In this document: in pieces, positions 50,201 to 61,521 of the stretch | Numbering within the stretch: the stretch's first letter is position 1 | How the letters are laid out: every line of letters begins with the position of its first letter | Made by a program: the position numbers and the translations under genes | Assembly (NCBI RefSeq): GCF_910592395.1 | Contig: NC_088317.1 | Span: 496,001 to 560,000 of the forward strand | Length of the DNA stretch: 64,000 bases | Source of the DNA: Lineus longissimus | Taxonomy: Eukaryota; Nemertea; Pilidiophora; Heteronemertea; Lineidae | Direction: 5' to 3' | Notes under the pieces: generated by a model | Databases searched by the model: none | What the model saw: only the letters and a program-made list of their open reading frames with translations | What the model was told of the DNA's origin: nothing

Positions 50201-53200
50201 TTCAGGTCGTTCTGAATGTGTTCTAATTAGAGTTATGATAAGTTTTCGCCAAAATAGTGGTGCCTTTGGTCGACCCTTAACGCTAGCCTTATAGATGGCA
50301 GCTTATTTTCTGACAATGACGGAAAGCAGTTGATAGAAGTGTCTCGACTAACACCAACTCGTCTAATGTAAACCTATCGATTTCCTTCACGGCCGTGTAA
50401 TTGACATTGTGCACCGAACAACGTAGATAAGCTAGGAATGCAATCATTTGAAGAAAGTGATCTATAACAAATCAATCATGTTGAGCTGTAGCGATCTAAA
50501 TAACGGACTTAAGTCTTTGTTCGATTATTTGAGGGACAGCTTGAGAGTCTTGTTGAAACAATGGAAATCGATTCCCTTTTGCGGCTCGGACCCGGATATT
50601 CAAAATGGCGGCTATAGCCGCCGCCATCTTGAACTCGTTGCAGCAGTCGACTATGCATCTCTAACCAAAATACTTGGTGCGCAACTTTTACGGTGAGACC
50701 GATAAAAAAGTGGGTTCTTCTTAATTAACAAAGACAGTGGGTGATTGTTGACAAACTATAATCAGACGGTGCTATCAGTACCCATGTCATTCATGCCAGT
50801 AAACCATTCCTCCCAGCAATCGGATATTGGGCCAAGAGCCGCCCTTAACACTGCGTTAAAATCGAATACATATTTCATTTATTAGTCCGGCATTGCATGT
50901 AATCTTCAACTAGATGGTATGGAATATTTGATCAAGTTTAACGGACCGTTTCTATGTGGCGTTCAGCAAATATGAATAAATGCATATTTTGACTCGAAAG
51001 CTAAGTCAATAACAACCCAGTTAATTCGAGGCCCGGAAAAGCTCACGAACGTCGCTATATGAACTTAATGGATTGGGTTGCACAATGTTGCATTCGGATG
51101 GATGATAGATGAGGACGATTCTCCGCGCCTACCCCACAGCGCTCGCATTGAGGTTGTTGTTACTTACCGTCAAGTTGACAGTCACAAGCTCTGACCTACA
51201 ATTCTATTGGTGTACTCAGTCAGAAGAGAGAGCACTGCAGTTTCGGCAACAAATGCGTTTTGCATCAATATTTTAAAAATGCATTGTACTTATACGTGTA
51301 CATGTACAGTTTTGCACTGCGTTCTCTCGTTAGCAAGATCATTACCAAAACTACGGAACTGCCTTTCAAACTTGAAAGCTTTTCGAAACATAAGCAAGCT
51401 TGTCAATTCACCAAGAAACATCCTCTGATGAAATGCACTCAGACGAAGTATAATTCCGTGATGGGCCATATTTACTCACGTCCACAAAAAGCGCTCCAAT
51501 TCTATGTAACAGCCTCCATAGGAGCAATATAAACACACAATTATTGGATGTTTAAGTACTGTTGCGGAGATAATGCAATCAAGAGTGTCGATAAGTCGTG
51601 GGCTGGGGACTGGCCCCACTTGTAGCACGAGGAACGCCATTCGCTTTAGATGGTGGTTGTCACGACATCACACCGAAATGACCAGCTCTATGTTTTATTT
51701 GTTCACACTTGAAGCGCGGGAGCTAAAAGGATGGAAAAGGAAGCGAAAAAGCCAGTTAGTTCGTCAGTGTTATCGTGATAGGTGCATAGCACGCGGCAAT
51801 CAATAATTGAAACGCCCGTGAACTCCATAAAGGAATTGCTCCCAGACATTTGAAAGCCAGATATCATTTACACAATGCCATTAGCTAGGCTTTCACCAAC
51901 TACGAATGATTTTGTGCTTTGGGGCAGAACTAATATCACCATGGCGAGATCTATGGGTCGATGCATTTTTCCATTTAAGCTACTATTTACAGTTGGACCA
52001 CAAACCTTGCTTTTGATCTGTGAATTGTAATAAAGCGGAGATTAGCCAAATGCCATCTATGTTTTCAAATCATATGGTCTTTACTTTTGACAATAGCGAT
52101 ATGATTGATACGTTTTTTAGCATGGACTGAAGGCCATCATCCTTCTCCTTCTACTATGGACGAACAATCAGTTTGAATATTCATGATTGATAATGTCTAG
52201 TGTTGTTACTGCAATCGCTACCTCCATTTGTTTGATATTGACGGCTCTACATAAAAGGCTTCGATAGTCTGTCTAGTACCAGGACCCGCGGTCTTCAACT
52301 ACATCTTATTTACAACTAATGAACGGGGACGCAGGTAATCAAACAACTCCACGCTTAGTAAGATTTTCTTTTGACGCCAAGCCGACGCTGATGATTGAAA
52401 GGATATTTATACAACTGTTGATCGAATCTACAGGAATATCATATCGAGTGGAATAACACCAAAGACATTTTATTTGATCCTGATATTATTAATTCCCGCT
52501 TTCATGAATCATTTTTTTGTCATAGACACATCAGTTAATCGACAAATACGGCCGTCTAGCAGTTTTTATTGCACTTTACGCTGGCGGGATTTCTAAAGAT
52601 CTGATACAGAATTTGTTTTGCAATCTGGCAGTTTTTGTATAGCGGATGTTTATGACGACAGCATATAATTTTGTTCCAATGATTGGTTGGCAAATATCCT
52701 GTTATGACAGATATCTAAAACTCATAACATTTTTAATTACAAATAGAAACTCAAACAGACATGCGAGATGTAAATAGGCCAATAGCAATTTACAGAACTC
52801 AAATTTTCATTACTTCTAAATTGTAGATCAAACACGCTTTGTAGAAATTTGAACAACGACATCGTGGAGCAACAGTTTTGTATCCATTCCGTTTGACATC
52901 TCCATCCTCCAACATTGCACGCATCTCCTTGACAAGATTGCATGCCTCTATGCCCCCGCCGGAAGATGAACGAGCCCCAGTCGTTATCGTCAACTTGTAG
53001 CTGTCTCCGAGTAACATAAACCATGAACCCACCCACTCTGTCATCGGAAATCTTGAAAAAAATATCGATGTTCAATTAGCAAGGGATAATTCGAGAGCCG
53101 ATCAAACTATTTGAGATGAGTCAATATATACCAGCTGTCTGGTAATGCACAAGCTCTGCCACTGACTAGAGAAACTGGGTATGGGCTCATTTTGGCAATT

Positions 53201-54380
53201 TTGACCGCGTCCTGAATGATTCTGTCGTTTATATATAGCTGAGGATGTATCCTGGTTTCTCTTTCCAGTAAATCCTCGGGTGCTACATCTCCTAGTCCGA
53301 CCACAAGTCAGAGTTACATCCCATCAGCCACAACTAAGGTGTGGAACTGGGAACTCAATGGGTCAGCTGTTAGCATAGCCTTGCGTAAGTACCAGCGTGT
53401 TTCATCCAACTGTCGTCTTCAGCGTTCGATTTCTCTTTGGTGACGATTCAATGATGTCTTCAATTGATGGTCATGGAGCGGATTGTCTTCACGCGTTGTT
53501 TACAGAGTAGGGTCTCTCCAACTGGAGCACCAAGTCGATAATGACAGCAGCTAGCCAAACACTGGCTCTCTTTAGAGAATTCCCGCCAGATCGAAAAAAA
53601 TCTGAAAGTCTGTAGTTAACTTAGCAACTTATCTTGTCGCATGGGTGAGGGTATGCACTGCTCGAATGCAATGTCGGGGCCAGGTTGATCCAAACAAGAG
53701 ACGAGTAAGTCATTACTTGGCATCAATCTCAACTTGGTATTCAGTGTATTGGTTAACTTCAGTAACTAGATTAGTTTCTAACTTGATTTGAACAGCCAGA
53801 CCCTGTGTAGCTGAAGTCACATCTGTAATGGTAAGATAACTTTGCAGGTCATTATTGGTTCTTGTTTCAGAGAAGGACACGATGGACGTTTGGTGCAACG
53901 ACGAACTTATGGATGTGACTGTAAGTTAGATTTCGAGTAAACAAATTCTGACACTGCAAAACACTGAGATGGATCTGAAACTGTTAAGAGTATCGCGCGT
54001 TTAACACCCTAAACCAATTCATTATACGAGTGTTTCGCATATTATCTTCTGAGGTAACGTGTGTGAGTGTGTGGAGGAGGAGAGGAGGGTCTTCAGGCAT
54101 TGTTCCTCTTTTCGCCAGGAGAAGACTATGCTCATGCAGCTTACCTGTGAATGTACATAACATCATTGTGTGCTCAGTCTCTGCTTGCCAAGTAACCACA
54201 GCACATATTCTTCTTCTCTTTCAGAGCAACTTTTCAGATGAAGGCTCGGAGCTTGATTTCTGCCTGTTTGAACACAAAGCTAGAATTAGAATTTGTAGCG
54301 GTGGAAGTAGTAAGGATGGAATGTCTCATACTCTCACGGTAGATGGCGCTGTAATACCGGAAGCCAAGGCGAAGCATTAA
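41223..54380 (+). CDS. FAIM: FAIM-type protein with the C-terminal beta-sandwich only
   Basis: FAIM proteins protect cells from death-receptor signalling and stress. Exons: 41223-41299, 53269-53384, 53871-53920, 54225-54380 (TAA); phases 2, 1 and 0 agree at every junction, giving 132 aa. The last three exons match FAIM: TKVWNWELNGSAVSIAL, KDTMDVWCND, FCLFEHKARIRICS and SHTLTVDGAVIPEA. FAIM has two beta-sandwich halves; only the C-terminal half is here. In place of the N-terminal half is a Lys-rich leader (MSVLLGAVRDKQKMKKKLKA) and a Ser/Thr/Pro linker (GATSPSPTTSQSYIPS). The C-terminal three exons are secure. That the Lys-rich exon is exon 1 of this gene, across a 12-kb intron, rests on phase and strand; N-domain exons could have been missed. 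Confidence 0.75.
44031..44210. mobile_element. MITE with 28-bp terminal inverted repeats
   Basis: The left end GGGTGACATGAATAAAGACT (28 bp to 44058) matches the reverse complement of the right end (44183-44210) at 27 of 28 positions. The inside is a 62-bp unit repeated twice (44051 and 44113). There is no coding sequence, and I found no certain target-site duplication. Confidence 0.85.
48476..48600 (+). repeat. 67-bp direct duplication
   Basis: GACAAATCATTGTTCTGCC and the following CCAATATGGCTGACCGT occur at 48476 and again at 48543, with minor differences. Confidence 0.85.
49697..49924 (+). CDS. Doubtful small ORF, 75 aa, one membrane segment
   Basis: I do not recognise it. ATG with A at -3 and G at +4. 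Residues about 18-35 (FGFISVALLAGTVFTSIL) are hydrophobic, flanked by a Ser/Arg-rich N-terminus and a polar C-terminus (QIQVQISNVEQANLHDL). It lies in the long intron of the FAIM-type gene. Composition is protein-like, but there is no homologue I can name. Confidence 0.3.
   Translation: MASSLTERTLSRSKLESFGFISVALLAGTVFTSILQSKHITALREMSKQITTNVMGNSQIQVQISNVEQANLHDL
50599..50633. promoter_or_regulatory. Palindromic pair of YY1-like sites
   Basis: TTCAAAATGGCGGC and, reversed, CAAGATGGCGGC face each other around CTATAG. CAAGATGGCGGC is the YY1 consensus. No gene start could be tied to it. Confidence 0.4.
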
Positions 54381-55026
54381 GGAGGGCCCAACGTGACCCA
54401 TATTGACTTTTGTACAGTTTCTTGGATTAATGATTATTAATTAATAGGACTTTTGGATAATTTTTCACGGTGTAGGAGAATGATCCATCGATTGGCTGTG
54501 CTCTTCCCGGCGGCTGCATTTTTTCTTTGCCATCATGATACACTGGGATGAACGTATATACGTGTAGTATAATCTATGGGAAAAGGTCTACTCGTGGCTT
54601 AGAGGGAAACATTCCAGAGATAATTTGGATCATGGAAACTAAAAATCAGGCTGGTACGATTCTCAAAAGAAGAAAGATGCAAAGGGAATTCTCATTGGTT
54701 GGTTCCACATGTTACCACCGACCCAATATATAAATGTACTAACTTGACTTCACCTCTTCACAGGAGTTGTCTGTATCATGTCTGTACGAAAGAAGAATGG
54801 CACTTTGAGGCTAAAAGCTGAAGTAAATGTAGATATATCATTCTGCGAAAGATACCATAGCTTTGGAGAGAGAGGGTATGAGGGCGGGAAGCATGACCGT
54901 ACATACAGCCACATGCTAAAGGCTAGGCTACTTGCAATTAAATTCAGGCATTTTTTCGGGGCATGAATGAAATCGAACCTTTTACAATATGAGATGTCTT
55001 GCTGTCATAACCCGCTTACATCGGCA

Positions 55027-55105
55027 TCTTCATCATCATCATCATCATCATCGACCTCCTCCTCATCATCAGCATCATCATCGTCGTCGTTATCGTTATC
55101 AGCAT
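55027..55105 (+). repeat. TCA/TCG trinucleotide microsatellite
   Basis: Runs of CATCATCATC interrupted by CTC, CAG and CGT units. Confidence 0.95.
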
Positions 55106-56527
55106 CAATATCTTTTAGCGTGAGCTAAACTCACCCCATTTCGCCAATCTACCACCAAAAATTATTTTCCCCTACCAGCGGTAACCAACAGTAATGGTGC
55201 TCCACTTACTGGGAACATTTCTGTTTTCAAGAAGCACTCTAACTGGAACTGAGTTTGAATTATTTACTCTTCTGTGCTATTGATTTAATCTTGGGAGATT
55301 TCTCGGCCCAAGTGCCAAACGAATGCAGGCCAACTCCCATGGGTTATACTCACGAGAGCTGTCCATAATGATAGCTAATTAACAGAGCGCCTGCCATTCT
55401 GAAAAACAGCTCATAACGGATTTAGAATATTTAGGCAAAGAGTGACTGAGAATTCAGATATTTGTCACTAACCAGTTCGACTTAATAGTTCTTTAAATCA
55501 TGAATTAGTAATGAATAATGTAATGAATCTCTTATGCCGGAATCATAAATGCAGGGAAAAATACAACTTACAGTGGAACCCTGGTAACATGACCACTCAT
55601 GGGACCGAGGTTGAATGGTTCATTTTGAGCAGAACGAAAAAAAAAGTGAAAAAATATTTGGACTTGAAAAAAAATTTTCATCTGTAGCATGACAGATTTG
55701 CCGCAATCAATTTCTTAACAGAAGTCATGGCAGCATTCGTTTCTTCAGTCCCATCTTTCCTCATTTTAGAATGCTCCAATGTGTTCGGTGATAAACGCTG
55801 CCTGACTTAATGTTAATCACATGATTTTTTTGCTGTCGGTACCCACCATGTCTGACACTGACAGGGTTGAATGATGAAAAAAACCGGGATAAATTGATTC
55901 AAATAACGTCAAATTGAATACAAAGGACCAATTTGGGACCAAAACTGGTGTCCTTAATAGAGAGGTTGTCCTTAAATAGAGAGGTGTCCACCTCTATTAT
56001 AATTTGAACTTGACCTTTGTCATAATCTTCACCTCTACCCGTCCACGAAGGGAGTTTTCGCAAAGCCCGCGAAACGCTAATGCGAATGCCTATCATACTG
56101 TTCGAAGTCGAGATCAGGAGGTGGAACAAAGAGTGTTGGCGTTGGCCTTTCTGGAGGCCATTTGGACCCGTGGGCGAATTAGTAGGTGTAATTTGAAACA
56201 CTTCAATTAATTCACCAAGCCTCTAAAATATTTATGAGTTTTTAAAAATCATTATTAATCATGAAACATTGTGTCGCCATGCATGCCTAAATGACTCATT
56301 CATTTCGCGGGGAGATTTATTTGTTATGTTTTATGATATATTGCACATTTCAGTCTGTCTGGTTTATAATCCTCTACTACTTGCGATTAGACGACGGTTA
56401 ATGGGAGGCCCAGAGGTCGGGATTACCAACATACCCACGTTAATTAGTGCTTGTTACTGTTTGGTGGAGGGATGGCGTAGAATCTTTAATACCATATTTT
56501 GATCCAGCCCATCTAAATCATGCAGTG

Positions 56528-57000
56528 ACTATTATTATTATTATTAATTATTACTAAAACATATTTTTAGGTGCCTTTATCAACAAATTGCTCAAAGGCA
56601 CCTTACAATCTAAGAAACAATGTGCTCAAAGTACTAAAATACAGCAATAAAACAATAAAACAATTTAGGACCACATGATTAAAAACGGATTTAAAAATAG
56701 GCTAATTTAAAAAGATAGGTTTTCAATGCCTTCTTGAAGATGCCAAGGTCAGCTGTCGATCGGATGGACAGAGGAAGTTCATTCCACAGCCTTGGGGCCG
56801 AAGCCCCAAAAGATCTCCCTCCACAGACCGTCCTATGGCGGGGGACCTTGATACTCCCCCGCAGAGCGGAGTGCTCTGCCAGGCCTGCGGAAGGAAACCA
56901 ACTCCGAGATGTAAGGAGGGGCTGTGGAATGAAGGGCTCGACGTGGTACTCATGTACCCTTAAGTGATACATCGGAGACAAGCGTTCGCTCTGATCTGAT
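56528..57000 (-). mobile_element. 5'-truncated LINE (CR1/L2-like) 3' end
   Basis: The minus-strand frame 56981-56691 encodes the well-known ORF2 tail of CR1/L2-type retrotransposons: RSFGASAPRLWNELPLSIRS, then LGIFKKALKTYLFK. The 3' UTR follows with the GTAAGGTGCCTTTGAGC type motif and ends in an ATT-repeat tail at about 56530-56550. Only the last 100 codons of the reverse transcriptase ORF remain. Confidence 0.85.
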
Positions 57001-58851
57001 TAATAACTTGGGCACCAATAGGGCACCTAGGTGTGTAAACACGCTAGCATTAGATTTTGGTTAATATTGAGCCGAAAAACATTTCGTGTTTTTTTGTTCC
57101 CGGTTTGGGTAACAATTAACTTTATCTAGCAAGCTGGAAACTCTGTAAATACTATAGGTCGCCATCTCTTCAGTCAAGCTACATCGCAACAGTGGATTAA
57201 CTCTACGGTATGGGGAGCATCGTCTCACCACGGAATGCTGACAAGAGCAGGAAGAGGGCGGTCTGAGTCATGAGCGAAGAGCAGTTATGAGGGCAAGGAA
57301 TAGAACCCATGGGGGGGGGGGGGTACCTGTAAATTGATGTAGATAAACATATGTGCAAGTTTTATTCCTTACTTTATATTTGGAATCATTTTCGATTTTC
57401 TTACCATATTCACTTTTATCTTGTCATGGATTTTTTTATATATCCATTAATTCAATTGTAAATAGCAATATTGACTGCGAATTTTGGCATTTTATGAAAG
57501 CTGCTTGATGATAACTCCTTTTGGGTAAGTTTAACGGTCTCCTAAATGCCCATTCTTAGCGTCCTCTATAGGTCATTATCCTAACCATCACCAGAAACAG
57601 ATAGTGAGTGAGCAAGAAATAGCCACCTGCTCTTCCAAGAAACCGCCCGGCCGATATTTGATGTTTCGATGTTATCTGCTTCAAAGACCTAGTGAGGGAA
57701 CCACCCAAAACAACATCTTATTTGAAAGAATGCCTTTTTCTCAGCAATGCATGAGCATAATGGCTGATTCAGAGATGGCATTTACTCGCCTCTCCCAGGC
57801 TAGCTACTTGCGTCTGGGTCTTGGTACATTGTACATGTACTTACCTCCCTAATGGTGAAGGGGTCAGAGTATACAGTATTGATCCTGGTGAGAGATGATG
57901 ACAGGAGTAGTTTATCATCTATAAATTAAACATGAAAACTCAAATAATGCGGGTGTATAGTGAAGATGATTTAACAAAGACAAGATCGGCCTATGCGAGG
58001 AAGGTGCTGGAACTCTAAATGTGACGGTTCCAGATACAGGCAATGAAGGGACGATCCGTGCGAGATCGGAGCGCCAGGCGAACAAACGAGGTGGTGGTAG
58101 TTATCAAAACGCCAATAAAAAGTAATCAGAGCGGTCCAGAATACCCCAGGAAGGTAGCTGACGAACCGATGCCAATGTCTGAGACCTTGAAAGTGACGAA
58201 AGATAAGTGTAAATGTTGATGTTTATGAGCAAGAGCCAAAGTTCACGCTTTCATTGCATATCCACCCACATCCTGAGATTCAGGATTTTTTCACTCCTTC
58301 GTCATTACGAAATGAAATATCGAGAGGCGGAGTATAAGCCACTTGTTTACCAGAAAGGTCCGCACAGTGCATAGGCAAGATCTCACACCACGTGCCAGTG
58401 CAGTTCACTCATCCCTCAGCTGCAGCCAGGCGTTTCTGAACCTCTCTATTTGCCACACCACAATCTTTTATTCACATCTCGGTCAAACCTTCAGTTTTCT
58501 AGTTAGATGTATGTGTATAAATAATGCACTTTGTTATAATGATGAAACCGTTGAAATATTTATTCGTGAAATATTAAACTGTAATTAAGAAAAACTGTTA
58601 ATAAACCATTCCACATAAATGCGATGACTTTATTGTTTCATTGGTTGACTTCCCGTTCAACTTCGACAGTTTTCTGTTCCTAAAATGTCCATACCTAGTG
58701 CCTACTTCGGTTCTGAAATTCTTGCAACAGTATTTGCTTTTGATGTGCCAACCTACCTCGGTTTTTGAACAAGCCGACGGTCTTCAACTGAATCGAATAT
58801 CAAAGGCAAGGCCACCGCAGACTTTACATAAAAAAGGTTGCAGGCAGATGG

Positions 58852-58961
58852 CCCGGATGCATCTGATGGGGTCAGACTCTTCAGCGATCACAGCCGTCGG
58901 TCAGTACCCGGATGCATCTGATGGGGTCAGACTCTTCAGCGATCACAGCCGTCGGTCAGTA
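58852..58961 (+). repeat. 55-bp tandem duplication
   Basis: CCGGATGCATCTGATGGGG through CGGTCAGTAC is repeated twice in tandem with a 55-bp period, essentially identical. Confidence 0.95.
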
Positions 58962-59472
58962 CCTTTTCTCGAAAGAACAGGCGAGCTGCTCGTCCTCTGT
59001 AGGTTATTGGTGACCAGTCGAGGGGAGAGTGATGTCAGTTCAGAGAAACGACCGGTTCAGCACTGATGACCTTAGTTGGGTTTCCATTCCAGGTGGCCGG
59101 GCCGGCGCGACGAAAATTTCCGAAAATGCGGACGTTCTTGGGGGTTTATTTCAGCAAAGTTGATTCCACGGATTGGTCACGCTGACAAACAAAATGGCGC
59201 AATCGGATGTGTGTTTCTCTTCGAAGGGCATTTTCAATGGACGCCACGTCAGAATAGTTTAGTTATTGGAGTTGGGCGATGCTGCACCCATCAGATAACG
59301 GAAGGATACACCATGATGGTAGAGGCGACTGTTCCAACTGTTTGTTCTGCTTTAAAATTATGACGGTGATTGTGGGATGAAAAATGTGTAATGAATGAAA
59401 CTTCGGCATCTTCCCAAAACGGCAAAAATGAATTCCATTTTTTATGAATAACAAATATAGCCGGGCACTTAC

Positions 59473-61521
59473 TTGTCGTCGTTGTTGTCGTTGTTATTGT
59501 CGTAGTTGGAATTATTGTGGTGGTGGTTGTTGTCGTCGGCAAGGACTTCGCCAGCTTCTTGCAAATCACATTGGCGACAGGGGGCGCTTTCATTGTCATT
59601 TGAGGAAACTTGTCAACAATGAAAGAATGGCTTTTCGTCGGCTTAGAAGCGATTTGAGCAATCTGTGCTCTCGCACGGCGCGGAGCCTGAGCTGCGACGC
59701 AGAATATCTCTATCCCGGCAGCTTTGCAACGAGCTGCTTCTTGCAGTGTTCTGGTCATACTGTTAGGACTTCCGTCAGATATTAGGATGCCAATCTTGGG
59801 AACACCAGCCCTTGCACCATTCCTCCCTGTAAATCCACTGAAAACAATAGGCACATAAATTACAGAAAGCTGATGTCGAGGATAACGGTACCATTTCAAA
59901 AACGTGGTATCCGCCAAGATCCGCCTGACTACAACCGCGGGTCGCTGCCATATTGTATGGCCCCCCGGAAGGACGATTGCCCACAGACACTGGCTTCTCC
60001 CTTCGCTTGCTCTTGTAAAAGAAGACTTTCGACAGAAGTTGTAGAAGTCTTTTTGATTTTGAGCTTCAGAACGGAAATGTCTATAGTATAGAAAACACGT
60101 ACACGGTTCTCATGTTATTGAGGACTGAAGAGGTAGCAGTGCCACCGCTGATGTAAGGGATGTATCGCACAGCCTGCCTCAGTGCCGCCTTGTTGTAGTA
60201 ACGGTTCAGAGGGATGTGAAGCTGAACGCGGGAACTAAACCTGAAGAGAAAAAAAACTTTGGAGCTAATCCCAAACATTTCTTGCGAAGACCATTAAAGG
60301 GAGGCTGAAGACAGGATCGATGGGCCAAATTAAATCACACGAAGTTCTATTACGTTCCCTATTCTATATCTCAATACATTATTTACGCATGAGCCACTTG
60401 CTATTGCATGTGGATGTACATCTGTCACCCTACCACAAACGGGACACAAATCATTCCTTCAAGTAAGCATACAATTACCTTATTAATCCGACGCGGACCC
60501 GATGCATACCGATTGCCAGATTGTTGATGAGGGAGTTGACAAACCGAAGGAGATGCACATAGTTGTAGGTTCCCACACTCCCCGAGGAGTCCACCAGGAA
60601 GTAGATGTCGGCCTTGGTACGGTTGTCACAGGCTACGAAATCAAAGGACATGGAGACATTGGGGCGGTGGTCACACATTTAGTAATTAAGGAGCATGGAG
60701 ACTGGGTACGGAGGTTACACTCTCAGCAATCAAGGAGCATGGTAACTGGGTACGGGGTATACACTTAGAAGTCAAGGAGTATTCGATTACAGTCGTGCTC
60801 TCATAAGTGTTATACTTACCGCTTTTCGTGGCTGGTCCAATGGTCGGTGGTGTTGGAGGTGGTGTACACTTGTACTTAATTTCGATGTATTTGCTAACAC
60901 CCTTACAAGGTTCACCAAAGAGTGCTGTTGTTGCGGACAACCTGCAGGTCGTCTTAGCGTTGCACAACCGTTTTACCGTTGCAGTCGCTTTAACAGTCTC
61001 CCTACAGCCGGTTTTTCGGTAATTACCAGTACGACAGGTCCAAAGAGACATTCTTCCCCACATGGCGCTGACGATCTGCATCGTACCACCTCCATAACAC
61101 ATGATACCCAGGCGATAACGGGAGTTTTCGCAGGACCTGGTGGTACGTACACGTTGAGCTGAAATAAGAACATCAAAACATTGTTGTCCTAACTGTTTTG
61201 GTAGCTGGTCCGATGATCGGGGTGTTGGCGGCGGTTTACACTTTACACCCACACATGGGTCACCAAAGACGGCAGTACTGTTGTTGGTTTAAAGCTGCTG
61301 ATGTCATGAGCGATGGGCCGCCATTTTAACTGTAAAATGGCTCAAAGGTTTACTGCAGGTGCGTGACCCTGCATTGCCTCGGTGTACATCGTATGAGTAC
61401 GGCTGTTTACACTTGAAATTTATCACTTACCTTCGACTTGACATAAGCTAACCCCCAGTAGAAGAACAGCTAACAATAAAGGCACCTTTCCTGACATATC
61501 CAGCCTTTGGTCCATTTTCAT
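59473..61521 (-). CDS. Secreted SUEL-lectin / von Willebrand A domain protein (3' end missing)
   Basis: Exons on the minus strand: 61521-61431, 61158-60820, 60632-60479, 60240-60103, 59837-59473; phases 1, 1, 2, 2 fit. Exon 1 is a signal peptide (core VPLLLAVLLLGVSL, end CQVEG). Exon 2 is a galactose/rhamnose-binding SUEL domain with eight cysteines, MQIVSAMWGR for the usual YGR region, and ALFGEPCKGVSKYIEIKYKC. Exons 3-5 form a vWA domain with a complete MIDAS: DSSGS, the GGTAT threonine, and ISDGSP. A Thr-rich linker (TTTTTTTIIPTTTITTTTTT) follows, likely O-glycosylated. The last exon leaves phase 1 at a GTAAGT donor, so more protein follows that I could not find. Predicted role: extracellular carbohydrate and matrix binding, such as innate immunity or egg/mucus coat (inference). 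Confidence 0.85.
61192..61290 (-). pseudogene. Fossil copy of the SUEL exon end inside intron 1
   Basis: Reading minus, NNSTAVFGDPCVGVKCKPPP and then a stretch close to CCGACCATTGGACCAGCCAC match the 3' half of the real lectin exon. The segment for SKYIEIKY is deleted, the frame has shifted near the end, and the donor GT has become TT. A TAA lies just upstream. It keeps the canonical DPC motif where the active exon has EPC. Confidence 0.75.

Larger units (their letters stand above)
41300..53268 (+). other. 12-kb first intron of the FAIM-type gene
   Basis: I searched this stretch for FAIM N-terminal domain motifs by eye and found none. It contains a MITE at 44031-44210, a 67-bp duplication at 48476-48600, a 14-nt C run at 49384-49397, a small membrane-protein-like ORF at 49697-49924, and a palindromic YY1-like site at 50599-50633. 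GC-richer patches near 45900 and 47400-47640 may hide exons of another gene. Confidence 0.5.
54381..59472. other. Spacer between the FAIM-type gene and the lectin-vWA gene
   Basis: Contains the FAIM-type 3' UTR, a TCA-rich microsatellite, a LINE 3' end, a 13-nt G run at 57311-57323 and a 55-bp duplication. The missing 3' exons of the minus-strand lectin-vWA gene should lie here. A weak candidate is 57843-57917 minus, with an AG/GTAAGT donor and open frames, but the peptide is not informative. Confidence 0.5.

Noticed and set aside
52799-53304. Two minus-strand frames that look protein-like, overlapping the FAIM-type exon region
   Set aside because: Joining them by their best splice sites creates a stop at the junction, and the right-hand one overlaps a secure plus-strand exon (53269-53384).
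58641-59066. 141-codon plus-strand frame
   Set aside because: A large part is a 55-bp tandem duplication read in two different frames, which argues against a real protein.
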